From Histomonas meleagridis (taxonomy: Eukaryota; Parabasalia; Tritrichomonadida; Dientamoebidae), in NCBI GenBank assembly GCA_020186115.1, contig WSYJ01000125.1, positions 62,001-126,000 on the forward strand: a stretch of DNA of 64,000 nucleotides. Direction: 5' to 3'. Positions within the stretch are counted from its first letter, which is position 1; every line of letters starts with the position of its first letter. Below are positions 37,466 through 48,749 of the stretch, one piece after another. Below the pieces are notes generated by a model. It worked only from the letters and a program-made list of their open reading frames with translations, was not told where the DNA came from and made no database searches. The position numbers and the translations under genes were made by a program.

Positions 37466-39133
37466 TCAATTCAACATTGCCTTTCGAACGTCCTCATCTT
37501 CATCGCTTTTAAGTTTATTTACGAGTTGATTTAATTCCTCATTATTATCAACTTTTTTTGTAAACTCTGCGACAGCTCTCGCAGCAGCAGTTCTCACGTT
37601 AGGCACAATATCATCACATAACTTTTCCAACAATTTCATGAAGTCATTCCAATATTCATTACAACTTTGTGCAATTATATCCGCAGCAATTTCTCTTTCG
37701 AAATAATTTTTATCATTCACTAATTCCAATAATTTCGGGAAATCATCTTTCGACATTAACATAGCATAAGACAACGAAGCATCTTTTCTAACTTTCCAAA
37801 CAGGATCTTTTAATAATTGGAATGCGACGTTAATCAATTTTTCTTTCTGAAAATATTTTTTACATTTTCTTAATTGCTTTGATATTTCTAATCTCATTCT
37901 CCAGTCTTCATATAACGCTGGATGTTCCATAAATTCGAACAATGATTCCTTTTTATCAAAATAATCTATCATATCTCCAAGACTTGACATTATCCCAATT
38001 GCAACTGATGGAATATCCATTAAAAATCCTATTGCAATTTCTAATGCTTCTGATGGGCTAAAAAAATTCGCAAATTTAAAAAAACTATATGAAAGTGTTC
38101 TTCGAATTCGATATTCACTTGAGTTAATCGCACGTTCAAAAGATTCTTTTAACTCTTGGAAACGTGAAACACCTAATGATAATGCTACAGCTGCAAAAGA
38201 AAATGCTGCAGAATATGAAATATTAACATCAGGCGAATTAAGCGCTGTACAATATTTAATAACTAAGGATGGTTTAGCTTTGTCCCCTATAGTAGAAAGA
38301 AGTGGGCCAAGGTTTTGTGATAATGTTTTCCGCACTGTATCTGAGGGATCACTCATTAAAAGATTTACAATTGGAACAATAAAAAGTTTTGATGCAGAAT
38401 CAAGACCTTCTGTTAATGATACAATGTTTTCGGCTGCTGAACATCGAACTCGTGAACTTGGATCTCGACAAAAAAGTGAGAACTTTCCAGAAAGTTGCGA
38501 TTTCTCTCGTGGAGATGTTGATTTTTGACAGTACAAAGCAACAAGTGGAGGGACATCTGCACGTATCTCATTATGAGTATCAGATGAAAGATTACTAAAT
38601 AGCTCTAAAAGTGCATTCCACCATGATGTTGGATTTATGTATTCAACAAGAAAGCCTATAACAGTGGCAATAGTGGAGCGATAAAATGGATTTGGATCAT
38701 GGGAAAGTTGGAGAAGAAAAGGAACTTCAAAATCAACAAAAGAAGAATGTGACATTTTAAAAATAAGAACTGCATATGACTCAGCAAAATGCTTACTTTC
38801 TTTACCAATAGAAAGATGAACTAATGGCAGAATTTTAAGTGATAAAATAATATCTGCTTCTTTGGGGAAATACTTAAATATTTCATCTACAAAATCAGGA
38901 AGCATATCAAGCATAGAATCACTGACAAGATCGTTTTCGTTAAGCAGTAGTTTTTGAATGTATTCCATTAGAACACTGTTAAGATAATTAAATTCTTCTG
39001 GACTAGAATTATTGATACAATCTACAATTATTTTGGTACAATAAAGAAGTTCAGGACATGAATTAGATTTTATGTATAGTTCAATTTGCTGCTTTTGAGG
39101 AATAGAAACATCTGGAACAAATTTTTTTTTCAT
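37466..39133 (-). CDS. HEAT-repeat protein, PP2A scaffold (A/PR65)-like
   Basis: PR65 is the scaffold that holds the PP2A catalytic and B subunits. The 555-aa length is close to the usual ~590. HEAT repeats of about 39 residues run throughout: RSTIATVIGFLVEY, EIRADVPPLVALYC, SSRVRCSAAENIVSLTEGL, DTVRKTLSQNLGPLLSTIG, VWKVRKDASLSYAMLM and NVRTAAARAVAEF. The D-x-x-x-V-R / A-A pattern between paired helices is typical of PR65 and of PPP4R1. I cannot separate these two by eye; the regular repeats favour PR65-like. It is cytosolic or nuclear by family. The tRNA-Gln gene lies just upstream on the same strand. Confidence 0.72.
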   Translation of the reverse strand: MKKKFVPDVSIPQKQQIELYIKSNSCPELLYCTKIIVDCINNSSPEEFNYLNSVLMEYIQKLLLNENDLVSDSMLDMLPDFVDEIFKYFPKEADIILSLKILPLVHLSIGKESKHFAESYAVLIFKMSHSSFVDFEVPFLLQLSHDPNPFYRSTIATVIGFLVEYINPTSWWNALLELFSNLSSDTHNEIRADVPPLVALYCQKSTSPREKSQLSGKFSLFCRDPSSRVRCSAAENIVSLTEGLDSASKLFIVPIVNLLMSDPSDTVRKTLSQNLGPLLSTIGDKAKPSLVIKYCTALNSPDVNISYSAAFSFAAVALSLGVSRFQELKESFERAINSSEYRIRRTLSYSFFKFANFFSPSEALEIAIGFLMDIPSVAIGIMSSLGDMIDYFDKKESLFEFMEHPALYEDWRMRLEISKQLRKCKKYFQKEKLINVAFQLLKDPVWKVRKDASLSYAMLMSKDDFPKLLELVNDKNYFEREIAADIIAQSCNEYWNDFMKLLEKLCDDIVPNVRTAAARAVAEFTKKVDNNEELNQLVNKLKSDEDEDVRKAMLN

Positions 39134-39309
39134 GTTGAATTTCTACAATTTCGCGGCAAAAACAAACGGCTACCACTTTCAATACCAAAAACGATTATTT
39201 CATTCAAAAGTCAACCGAGGACTCTCAAAAACTGACAAATCATCATCACAACTTTCTGATGATAATCAATATTGAATCAATCTTCATGAAAACTCATAAG
39301 CAAAATATG

Positions 39310-39315
39310 AAAAAA
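39310..39315 (-). terminator. Pol III T6 terminator for tRNA-Gln
   Basis: On the minus strand six T residues (plus-strand A6 at 39310-39315) lie 3 nt past the tRNA discriminator base, the standard RNA polymerase III stop. Confidence 0.75.
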
Positions 39316-39318
39316 TAG

Positions 39319-39390
39319 TTCTCCCGGGAGGAATCGAACCTCCGTCCCGGGATTCAAAGTCCCATGTGCTAACCATTACACTACGGGAGA
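39319..39390 (-). tRNA. tRNA-Gln (anticodon UUG)
   Basis: The 72-nt minus-strand gene folds into a full cloverleaf. The acceptor TCTCCCG/CGGGAGA pairs at all seven positions, followed by discriminator A at 39319. The D arm is GTG...CAC. The anticodon arm is TGGGA-CTTTGAA-TCCCG with anticodon TTG. The T arm is GGAGG-TTCGATT-CCTCC. A U1-A72 end pair is typical of glutamine tRNAs. No CCA is encoded and there is no intron. It reads CAA codons, the usual Gln codon in these AT-rich genes. A/B-box sequences lie in the D and T arms. Confidence 0.96.
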
Positions 39391-39755
39391 GAACTGAAAA
39401 CAATTATTTATTTTATAATTTAATTATTAAAAAATCAAAAACCTACAATTTTCATCATCAAATTCATTTATTTCTTGAAGTTTTTAAATTTCGAATTTTT
39501 GACACGTTGCTCCCATTAATCACACATTGTTTTTTAAATTGGATAAACTATTTTGTTAATTATATTTTTAAATTACTTTTTTTCTCTTCATTTCTTCTAG
39601 ATGCTTTAAAATATTTTAATTTCATTAATTTTTAAGATTAACAAAACAATTTAATCAAAATAGTCATATACCTTGTCTACATATTTTGTTCCATTAAAAT
39701 GAATATTTATATATTTAATTATAAAAATCGATATATCCATATATAGATATTTTAT
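39391..39755. other. Intergenic region, nothing recognised
   Basis: AT-rich sequence between tRNA-Gln and the 3' end of the BEACH gene; a plus-strand 89-aa open frame here lacks features. Confidence 0.5.
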
Positions 39756-42700
39756 TTAAAAAATCTTTTTTCTATTTTTAACAACAACATTCTTATTATC
39801 CAAAGCATTCATACAATTTGGGCACAAATTATTTCCAGTACTTACGCATTGATTACACAATGACACACCGCAATTAGCGCATTTTGTTGATTCCGCGTTA
39901 TCACAAAAAGAACAGCAAGGAATCAAACAGTCATTTAATGTTGTTACCATTACAACATTTTCTTTATCCATAGAAACAATTTTTAGATTAAATGCGTCTA
40001 CGAAAACATCGACTATTTTTTCCTTATGTAAAACCTTTGTATTTATTTTCTTTAATTTGTAAACTTTTTCATCCATAACATAAAACAATAAAGCGCCCAA
40101 TGTATTACTTACTATTATAACTCTACCATTAAATTCTTTTGAATAAGGCAAAATATTTACTTTTGTTATTTCATGAGTTCTTAAATTGATTTCCGCTAAT
40201 TTTTTACCATTAATCGAATATAAAGTCAAATTCTTTGATGAATATATTATTATATTTCCGGATTCATCATCACATAAAATACCAATTGGTATATAACCAA
40301 TATTAACATCCCAAATTCGTGTTGATGTTATATAATTCCAAGCAATTAAATATCCTTCTTTAGAAACAATTACACATACAAAGTCATTACTAAATAAACA
40401 AACAAAAATCGGATCATTTACACCATAAAACACTGAAACTTTCGAATTTCTTTCAGGTTTTTTCTTATAAATAATTCGATGAACTTCGACAATACCTATA
40501 GAATATGATAAAGCAATAAAAATTCCATTTGTAGAAATAGAAATATCATTAATGAACATAAAAAGTGAATTCCTATCATTATAAATAGTATTATTTTGAT
40601 TATCATTAATTAATAATAATTGATTATTACAATCAATTGTTATATAATAATTATATAATGGTGGAATCGATACACTTAAATTAGGCATTAAATAAATCCC
40701 ATGATCACAAATTGCAATTTTCTTTTTATTATCATTAATAATCGTTTGTGTTGAAGTCATTAAATTAAAGATATCATTAACATTTATAAGTTTAAGTTTT
40801 TTCCTTCTTTGATGTGGTTTATTAAATAATTGTATTGGACATTGTCCGAAATTATTAACTTGTGCTTCGAAAGTTTTATCATCCATACCTAAACTTTCAG
40901 CACTTGAAGTATGATAAGAAGTTGGAATGAATAAATTTTTCGAAATTATAGCATTTTCACCTGATTGTTTATAACCAAATATTAAATCGATCCATTCATT
41001 TAATAACTCAGTTTTATTTAACATTAATCTCATTATATCCACATAAAAATTCGGAGAATTATTCGACCATTCAGGCAAAACTACGTCATCGATAATATTA
41101 TCGAATTTTTCATATGCTTCAGCTACACTATACATTGCAGGGATTAATTCCTTTAAATCGGATTCATTTTTACCAGTAGCAGAAGAATAAGCATTTCGAA
41201 CAGATGTAAATATTCGTTTCGAATCATCCCAACCACCATTTAGTTCTAATTGGAAGAATGTATAAGGAGGCAATCTAATTAATAAATAAAATATAATTCC
41301 TGGAATAGAATAATGAAATCCATAATAATAATTCGTTAATTCATATGTTATTTCATAATGTTCTGCTCGAATAGGATCTAATTGTCCCATTGGTTTAGTT
41401 AAATCACGTGTTTCAAAATCAGGAGAAACTACCCAAGGAAATATATAATATTGTGTTAAATCAGTGAATGATCGACCACCGAAATAATTTAATACTAATA
41501 AATATTCATAATTTGTTATTGTTTTATTAACCCATTTATCAGTTGAACTTTGTAATGTTTCATTAAATAAAAATGGATATGGAGAAAGTTGTTTTTGGAT
41601 ATTGTTCGAGTTATTTAATTGTTTATTAAGGAATTTTTCAACTGTTTCTTGATCATTAATTTTTTCTAATATGATAATGACATTAGGATTAGGTATTGAA
41701 TCAATAGAAATCCCTAATTTCTTATGTAAATATAAATGTTGTGAAATTTTTATTATGTTATTAAATTTAATAGTAACTAATAAATGCCCACAAAATATCG
41801 ATGGATCGCTCCATTCATTTAATGTAATTGATTCCGAAAATGGTAAAAATGAAATAGGCCAATCAGGTTTATCAAGTAATATAATATTCCCATCATTATA
41901 TTTAGCTATTGTAATTATATGAAATGCTTTTTCAGTCAGAATTAAAACACTTGAGATACAATGTGAATAATAAAAAAATGAACAATTATATATGTTTAAG
42001 ATTTGTCCATATTCAGAAAAAACTTTCGAAAATAATAAAAGTATTTGTGATGGTTCTTGTTTGATAATTAATGAATATTCAAATGGTGATGTATACATTT
42101 CTTCTGTTAAGTTTAAATGATACCATTCTGGATCAACATTTAATCGACCTTTTTGTGATATTTGAATTATTCGTGGTGAAAATATCGTAGGTTTTAATGA
42201 TAAATAACTCGGATTCATTTTAACACCAAAATCTGGCGCATTTATAGGAAAAGGTGAAGATATTAATGAACGTGATTGATGGAATGGTAAAGTTGTATGA
42301 GATAAATGTCGTGATTTAATATCAAATTTTTGTTGAAGTTTATAAGCTAATGAAAGCTTATTTAATAAAAAGATATTTTTCGCATATTTTAAGTTTCTAC
42401 AATTGATATTAAATATTTGAACATTAGTTTGAATATATAAATTTAAAACTCTATAAATTGATATGCCTAAAAATTCTTTTGATGAAGTTAAATATTTATT
42501 TTTCTCATAATCAAATATTAATTTTATTTGTTCTTTATCTTCTGATTCTATAATATCATTTCTTAATAAAATTTGTTTCCATAAAATATCAATTTTTTCT
42601 TGGTTATATATAAAATCTTGATTTTCAAAAAATGTTTTCTTTAATATTGCAATTGATGAAATATTATTTTCATATTTTAATAAAAATTTAATAAAAACAT

Positions 42701-45700
42701 TTTTAATATCATCTGAATTAAATATTTTTGGTGTAAATATTACTTCTTTTGAAGATAAAAATAATTCAAATAAATGACTAACATTATTTTCATTAACATA
42801 TATAAATGAATTAATTATAATTTGTTGATAAGAAGTTAATATATTTGGTTCATTTAAAAATGTTTCGAAAAGATTTTTTTCTTGAAGTTTCTTCATTAAT
42901 ATAATGAAAAGAGATAAAAACCCTAAATAATCATCAGCAAATAATGAAGTATGTTTTGATATATATTGTACCAAATTCTTATGATAAATATTATTCAAAT
43001 TTTCCATTCCAGAAAGTTTAATAATTAATGATAAAATTAATTGTTGTGAAAAATGTATTTTATGATTATTATTCCTAAAGAACATATCAATACAATTTTG
43101 TAACATATTTAAAAACTCAAGTGGTTCACATAATATTATAATTGAAGCAACAAAAAATGCAATTTCCGAAATATTTATAACTGAATTTACAATAAATTCA
43201 GGAATATCATTCGGAAATTCAGGAATTTCTTTATAATATTTATTAGAAGTTTTATTATATATTATATCATTTTGAATAGATATTGAGTAAAAAGGTTCTT
43301 CTTTATCACATAATGATAAATAATTTTTAAGTTCTTCTTTATTAATTTGTTGTGGTATAAATTCATCCCATTTATTATCATTTGAAGATTTAGGTATAAT
43401 TCCAAGATTACATAATATTATTAAAGGTATAATACAATTCGGTTGTAAGAAATATTCGAGATCTTTAACTGATAATTTCTTTAATAAAGAAATTATTTGA
43501 TGTAAGAAATGTTGAATTGGTGCGTTAATTCGTATACATTCGAAAATAATTTTACGTAATAATGAAGAAATCATTTCAATAATAACAGGTAAAAAAGAAG
43601 GTCTCATTATAGTAATTTCATTCGGAAATACTGAATATGAAGTATTACCTGATAAAATAGCAAATGCTTTAATCCATACTTCTAATGAATTTGAATGTCT
43701 AGCAAAAGCAAAATTTGCAACTTTCGATTCTTTTATATATTTTGGATTTAAACTCGAATAAAATCCGATTAATTCAATGAAATAATAAGAACGTTCATCA
43801 TCAAATAATAATATAAAATCAATTAATTGATCATATGTATATAATATTAAATTTGGATTTTGTTCTGCGATTGAAAAAAATATATCAAGTAATTTAGAAT
43901 GTAATTCAGTATTAGTTGGTGGTGTTTCTAAGATTTGTATTTTATCCCATTCAACTAATGACAAAGAAGAATTTAATAAAAATTGCAAACTTTTTTTTGT
44001 TGGATTAATTGATATAAACTTAGATATAATTGGTAATAAATTATTTGATATTGTTGGATCAATACCTGTTTGAAATGTATGAATTAATAATGTATAAAGT
44101 TCTTCAATATTAATCATAGAAATATCAATGAAATTATTAACTTTAATTTCATTTGATATTAATGTTATTAATGAAATAATTTCTTCTTTTGGATATACAA
44201 AAAATAATTCAATGTCAGATAATATATATGAATAATATTTTGAAAATTTTTTCTCATCATAAAAATTACGTGGAATATGAAATACAAAATTTATAAATTG
44301 TTTACCAATTAATAAATTTTGTTTTTTAATTATCATAAATAATCGATTCCAAAATAATTCGGATTCTAATGAATTAACATTATCAACTTCAATTAAAAAA
44401 TTATATAAATCTTCAAATTGTTTAAATGATTTTGTTTTTTCAAGTCGTAAAAATATCTTTTCAACTTGAATTAGATTAGTAAAATGTAAAAAAATTCCAT
44501 ACATTGGTACAAAAAATGATGAATTATATGTTACAATTAAAGGATTTTGAGATTTCGATTTAAAATTAAATAATTTTTCAGTAAATGAAGATGTTGAACC
44601 AAATATTATTGATGATAATATAAATCCTCCTTTTAAAGGCTCATTTTTATTCCCGAAAACGAAATCTAAAGAATCAGAATCATCATCTAAAGGATCAAAT
44701 TTACAAATGAACTTATCATTAAAATAAAATTCGATTTTTTTAATTTGTTTTTGTAATGTATTAAATTTCAAACATATTATATTCCATTTATTTTCTTCAA
44801 ATGTAATAATTCGTTGTTCTTTTTTATCTTTAATTATTAATTGGTTCTTATAAAACTTAGAAGATATAAATTTATTTTTAAAAAATGGAAATATTACATT
44901 CGAAAGATGTGGTACATTAAAATAAAATGAAATCGTATGTATAAATGGTACTATTAAATATGAAGGCAAAATATTCGGTAAAAATTCATAAACAGAAAAG
45001 TGTTGTTGATTATATAAATTAAAATTACGTAAAATTTCAGTTTTCTCTTCAAGGATATAATTTAATGTATTTTCATCAACATATCGTTGAATGATTAAAG
45101 CAAAATGTGGAATTTGTTCAATTGGAATTCCAAACTTTAGACATGAAGGAATTCCATATTTACCAGTTAAATAAAGATTAATTGGTAATGTTACATCGAA
45201 ATCATTAATAAATGGTAAAAATGATGGAACAAATATTATATTTGTTTCATTATTAAATCCATAAAAACATTTTTTACACAGTTCTTTATCTTTAAAAATT
45301 ATATGATCAATTGGTTTAGAGTTTATCCATTCATCTATTTCAAAATGTGGACCTGAAGAACATAAAGCACTTATAAATTGAATAACATCATTTACTGTTA
45401 AAAATCCTTTTTCTATATATTCATCAATATATGTAAATATATTTAAGTCCACAAAAAAAGAATAATTTGCTTTACGTTTTAATAACTCAAGAATTAATAC
45501 TTTAAAAAACGTTTCATTAGTAATTGATTTTAAAAAAAACGAAATTATTTTTTCTGTAAAATTCGAATCAATTAATTCTTGTAAAAAATTAGCATATGCA
45601 TCTTTATTTGTAATGAATTCAAATGTGTCAATAATCTTTTGAAGCATTGGAATTTGATAATTATCACTTTCATTAGATGAAAATATTTTTTTATAAATTT

Positions 45701-46994
45701 GTCTTAAAGTTGGATAATTAGTTAAATAAGTCGATAAAGTTTTAATCGAAGTATATAAATTTAAAAGTTCGAAAAAATCTTTTTCAATTAAAAAAGAAGG
45801 AGATAAAGGTAAAATTAAATCCAATAAACTATTTACAGGTATTGGATTATCTTTAGCTTGTTTTAATATTTGAGAAATTACTTCAAATAATGTTTCTAAT
45901 TGAAATACATTTTTACCAAATAAATATTTTGATATTGATGATAATTGTTCATAATCATTCGCATTAAGTGATGGCGGAGGTAAAAACCATTTTTGGATTG
46001 GACACATTCTTTGTATTGAGTTTATACCTCTTTCATCTTGAATAATACTTTTTACAATGTTAAGTAATGATGAACGTGTTTGTTGAGAACATCTATCATT
46101 TATATATAACAAATATAATGACGACACAACTATCGATGAAAAATTACTTTTATATATTAAATCAATATAAAAATTATAGACAAATGATGATGATAATAAT
46201 AACAGTGCATCATTTAAATTTACAAATCCTAATTCGGAATTAAACCGAGTGATTAATGTGTCATCAACTTGACAAAATAATGATAAAAACTTTTCAATAT
46301 ATGTAATTATTGGCTCAATACTTAAGCCTTCATTTAATGTCCAACCTGCAGCTTGTGAAAGAAAACCAATTTGTGTATCAGTAACTGTGATTTTTACATT
46401 AGTTAAAATAAATTCATCAAATAATACTTTGCAAAAAAATCGTTGAAGTTGTTGTGTTGTTGGGACTGCAAAAAAATTCGTTAATATAATTGAATAGCCG
46501 CCATTTTGTAAAAACTCAAGACAGAAATTTTGGTTATGAAAAAGAGCTAAAATAAAGGTTGACGTTTTGTTAAGAAGTTCATCTGGATCTTTGGTTTGAA
46601 TTATAGAAGAAAACATCTCAAAAAATGATTCCGAATTTGGAATATTCCCTAATTGATCATTAATAAAAAGTAAACACCTAAGAACTTTATGGTAAAGCTG
46701 ATCATTGGACAAATAATAATTAAAGTCTTTTGAACAAATTGATACATAATGTTGAAGTATTTGAGATATTGTTGGAGATTTTAATTGATCGTTCGGTAAG
46801 CCGATAAATGTTACTTCGAAATGAAATGTTAGTTTTTCTAAAAGTTGTTTTTTCTCAGAAAGAATTTCTAAAGATTCATATATTTCTAAATGTTGAGAAA
46901 AAACTTTGATTAAATTACTCTGATCTTCAGGTATTACATTTTTGTTTTTTGATTTTGAACTTCCTTTCTTGATCAGACGCATTTTCTTGAGCAT
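39756..46994 (-). CDS. Large BEACH-WD40 protein with C-terminal CxxC zinc finger (ALFY/WDFY-like layout)
   Basis: At 2412 aa this is a complete BEACH scaffold, a family acting in vesicle traffic and selective autophagy. In order: an N-terminal helical scaffold (about 1-650); a ConA-like lectin-type segment near 730-800 (NKWNIICLKF, IEFYFNDKFICKF); more helical scaffold; a PH-BEACH-like region at about 1640-1790 (DPEWYHLNLTEEMYTSPFEY onward); the BEACH domain at about 1815-2060 (TNYEYLLVLNYFGGRSFTDL, IFPWVVSP, LLNEWIDLIFGYKQSGENAI); WD40-like repeats to about 2340; and a terminal zinc finger with four CxxC pairs (CSFC, CANC, CNQC, CPNC). The terminal finger parallels the FYVE of WDFY3 in position, but lacks the basic lipid-binding motif. 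The ATG at 46994 opens a basic start, MLKKMRLIKKGSSKSK. Confidence 0.92.
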   Translation of the reverse strand: MLKKMRLIKKGSSKSKNKNVIPEDQSNLIKVFSQHLEIYESLEILSEKKQLLEKLTFHFEVTFIGLPNDQLKSPTISQILQHYVSICSKDFNYYLSNDQLYHKVLRCLLFINDQLGNIPNSESFFEMFSSIIQTKDPDELLNKTSTFILALFHNQNFCLEFLQNGGYSIILTNFFAVPTTQQLQRFFCKVLFDEFILTNVKITVTDTQIGFLSQAAGWTLNEGLSIEPIITYIEKFLSLFCQVDDTLITRFNSELGFVNLNDALLLLSSSFVYNFYIDLIYKSNFSSIVVSSLYLLYINDRCSQQTRSSLLNIVKSIIQDERGINSIQRMCPIQKWFLPPPSLNANDYEQLSSISKYLFGKNVFQLETLFEVISQILKQAKDNPIPVNSLLDLILPLSPSFLIEKDFFELLNLYTSIKTLSTYLTNYPTLRQIYKKIFSSNESDNYQIPMLQKIIDTFEFITNKDAYANFLQELIDSNFTEKIISFFLKSITNETFFKVLILELLKRKANYSFFVDLNIFTYIDEYIEKGFLTVNDVIQFISALCSSGPHFEIDEWINSKPIDHIIFKDKELCKKCFYGFNNETNIIFVPSFLPFINDFDVTLPINLYLTGKYGIPSCLKFGIPIEQIPHFALIIQRYVDENTLNYILEEKTEILRNFNLYNQQHFSVYEFLPNILPSYLIVPFIHTISFYFNVPHLSNVIFPFFKNKFISSKFYKNQLIIKDKKEQRIITFEENKWNIICLKFNTLQKQIKKIEFYFNDKFICKFDPLDDDSDSLDFVFGNKNEPLKGGFILSSIIFGSTSSFTEKLFNFKSKSQNPLIVTYNSSFFVPMYGIFLHFTNLIQVEKIFLRLEKTKSFKQFEDLYNFLIEVDNVNSLESELFWNRLFMIIKKQNLLIGKQFINFVFHIPRNFYDEKKFSKYYSYILSDIELFFVYPKEEIISLITLISNEIKVNNFIDISMINIEELYTLLIHTFQTGIDPTISNNLLPIISKFISINPTKKSLQFLLNSSLSLVEWDKIQILETPPTNTELHSKLLDIFFSIAEQNPNLILYTYDQLIDFILLFDDERSYYFIELIGFYSSLNPKYIKESKVANFAFARHSNSLEVWIKAFAILSGNTSYSVFPNEITIMRPSFLPVIIEMISSLLRKIIFECIRINAPIQHFLHQIISLLKKLSVKDLEYFLQPNCIIPLIILCNLGIIPKSSNDNKWDEFIPQQINKEELKNYLSLCDKEEPFYSISIQNDIIYNKTSNKYYKEIPEFPNDIPEFIVNSVINISEIAFFVASIIILCEPLEFLNMLQNCIDMFFRNNNHKIHFSQQLILSLIIKLSGMENLNNIYHKNLVQYISKHTSLFADDYLGFLSLFIILMKKLQEKNLFETFLNEPNILTSYQQIIINSFIYVNENNVSHLFELFLSSKEVIFTPKIFNSDDIKNVFIKFLLKYENNISSIAILKKTFFENQDFIYNQEKIDILWKQILLRNDIIESEDKEQIKLIFDYEKNKYLTSSKEFLGISIYRVLNLYIQTNVQIFNINCRNLKYAKNIFLLNKLSLAYKLQQKFDIKSRHLSHTTLPFHQSRSLISSPFPINAPDFGVKMNPSYLSLKPTIFSPRIIQISQKGRLNVDPEWYHLNLTEEMYTSPFEYSLIIKQEPSQILLLFSKVFSEYGQILNIYNCSFFYYSHCISSVLILTEKAFHIITIAKYNDGNIILLDKPDWPISFLPFSESITLNEWSDPSIFCGHLLVTIKFNNIIKISQHLYLHKKLGISIDSIPNPNVIIILEKINDQETVEKFLNKQLNNSNNIQKQLSPYPFLFNETLQSSTDKWVNKTITNYEYLLVLNYFGGRSFTDLTQYYIFPWVVSPDFETRDLTKPMGQLDPIRAEHYEITYELTNYYYGFHYSIPGIIFYLLIRLPPYTFFQLELNGGWDDSKRIFTSVRNAYSSATGKNESDLKELIPAMYSVAEAYEKFDNIIDDVVLPEWSNNSPNFYVDIMRLMLNKTELLNEWIDLIFGYKQSGENAIISKNLFIPTSYHTSSAESLGMDDKTFEAQVNNFGQCPIQLFNKPHQRRKKLKLINVNDIFNLMTSTQTIINDNKKKIAICDHGIYLMPNLSVSIPPLYNYYITIDCNNQLLLINDNQNNTIYNDRNSLFMFINDISISTNGIFIALSYSIGIVEVHRIIYKKKPERNSKVSVFYGVNDPIFVCLFSNDFVCVIVSKEGYLIAWNYITSTRIWDVNIGYIPIGILCDDESGNIIIYSSKNLTLYSINGKKLAEINLRTHEITKVNILPYSKEFNGRVIIVSNTLGALLFYVMDEKVYKLKKINTKVLHKEKIVDVFVDAFNLKIVSMDKENVVMVTTLNDCLIPCCSFCDNAESTKCANCGVSLCNQCVSTGNNLCPNCMNALDNKNVVVKNRKKIF

Positions 46995-47413
46995 GGATAC
47001 CTGTTTTAAAACAAATTGAATACCCTATTGAATTTAAATGGTAGTTTTTTTTAGTTTTTCGAAAACGAAATATTTGTTTTTCGAAGGTGTTTTCTGTAAC
47101 GTTTATTGAATTATATGTTGTGACAATAATATCATTTGTTCTTTAGACATTCTCCATCACTCCTAAGTTCCTTAATACATTTTATAGCGATCATATAATT
47201 GTAAAAACTTGCACGAATATCCAAAAAAGTGTCATAATAAACCTTCAGACTTTTCTGAAACAATAATGTAACGTTACGTTCAAAATTATGTGGAGAACAA
47301 AAAATTTCAAATAATAAATTGTCATTGATGTCAAATCCTCAGAAATAATATTATTTGGCCACTGTAAACCAAAGAAATAACTTGAAGTAAATTGTTTGTA
47401 AATTACAGACATT
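46995..47413. other. Intergenic region between BEACH and MORN genes
   Basis: Upstream region of the BEACH gene; AT-rich, with TTTCGAAAA-type palindromes near 47055-47080. No gene is seen. Confidence 0.5.
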
Positions 47414-48556
47414 TTATTTATGTGTATTTCTTTTCTCAGCTAACCGACCTCCAACCTTACCTCCTCTTCGGGTTGCACGCCCTCTATTTGCTGGTTTTTC
47501 TGATGTTGCTGAGTTTTGAATTCCTTGCCATTGGAAATTTGTGATAAGTTCTGGTAACGGATTTTCACTTGACAAGTCGGTGACCGTTAACGAATATGTG
47601 TTTTGTTTTGCGTCTGTTGGAACAGGGATTGGCGGTAATTTTATAGAACCATTTTGAATTGTTAATGTTAGAAACGTTGACTCTGTTTCTTTGTCTAAAA
47701 TCATATAAACAGGAATGTGTTCGACTGGTTCATTTTTCTTTGTTCTTGGCGTCTTTTTTTGATGTGAATTTGGATCAATGCGACCAATTTCAATAGAAAC
47801 TTTTATAACTCTTCCACTTTCACCAGTGCCTCCAACAATTGTAATGATGATGTTATCAAGAGTTGTCCCGGGTGTAATTGGTGGGAGTTCTGAAAGTGAA
47901 AAAGATGTGGGTTGATATTGAGATTGATCATTTGTCCATTCACCTTCAAATGAAAGCCCATTAGAAGCCCATGTCTGCTTTCCTTGCCCTTGCTTTTTAC
48001 CATCTACAAAGTTACCTTCATATGTATCACCATTTGGATATAACATTTTTCCAAATCCTTCAATCTTATTATGTGACCATTGGCCTTCATAATGAGTCCC
48101 GTCTACAAAAGTGCACTTTCCTTCACCATCACGAGCATGGTTTTTAAAATGTCCAATGTATTGTGTGCCATTAGGCATTTTTAATACTCCTTCACCATTT
48201 CTTCGATTATTTTTCCACTCTCCTTCATACTCTTCTCCTGTTTTAGCATCAATAAATTTTCCATGACCATTAAATTCTCCTTCTTTGAATTCACCATGAT
48301 AATGATTTCCATTTGCAAAAAAACGATCTCCTACGCCAGTTATTTCACCATTTTTAAACTCGCCCTCGTAGTAACTATCTTTCCCTATTTGGAATTTCCC
48401 AAATCCTTCTTTTTTTCCATTTTTCCAATCGCCTATATATTTAAAATAAGTATTTTGATATTCATACACTGCCTTACCGTCTTCTTTTGGAGGAAAAACA
48501 AAATTACATTTTCTTCCATGGTGTGGTAATTTTGTGGCTTGATCAGTTTTGTCCAT
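47414..48556 (-). CDS. MORN-repeat protein
   Basis: The 380-aa protein has about eight MORN repeats in residues ~30-215: YIGDWKNGKKEGFGKF, YYEGEFKNGEITGVGD, YHGEFKEGEFNGHGKF, YEGEWKNNRRNGEGVL, YIGHFKNHARDGEGKC, YEGQWSHNKIEGFGKM, YEGNFVDGKKQGQGKQ and FEGEWTND. MORN arrays form long beta sheets that tether membranes or cytoskeleton and are common in protist basal-body and cortical proteins. The C-terminal half is beta-rich without a recognised domain and ends in a strongly basic Arg/Gly tail (ANRGRATRRGGKVGGRLAEK). No kinase domain is present. Function beyond scaffolding is unknown. Confidence 0.88.
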   Translation of the reverse strand: MDKTDQATKLPHHGRKCNFVFPPKEDGKAVYEYQNTYFKYIGDWKNGKKEGFGKFQIGKDSYYEGEFKNGEITGVGDRFFANGNHYHGEFKEGEFNGHGKFIDAKTGEEYEGEWKNNRRNGEGVLKMPNGTQYIGHFKNHARDGEGKCTFVDGTHYEGQWSHNKIEGFGKMLYPNGDTYEGNFVDGKKQGQGKQTWASNGLSFEGEWTNDQSQYQPTSFSLSELPPITPGTTLDNIIITIVGGTGESGRVIKVSIEIGRIDPNSHQKKTPRTKKNEPVEHIPVYMILDKETESTFLTLTIQNGSIKLPPIPVPTDAKQNTYSLTVTDLSSENPLPELITNFQWQGIQNSATSEKPANRGRATRRGGKVGGRLAEKRNTHK

Positions 48557-48749
48557 TGGAGAACGTTATTTTTCGTATAAATCATTCAAAATTTAAAAAC
48601 GGATTTAATGAGGTGCATTACACAGCTCATTTCACGAGTAAATTTAAAGCTCGTAGGATGTTGTAAAGCAACAAGTGTTTGGCAAACTGTTTGATCAATA
48701 CAGAATACTATTTTCAAAAAAAATATTTTTCAAAAATTAATTTATATTT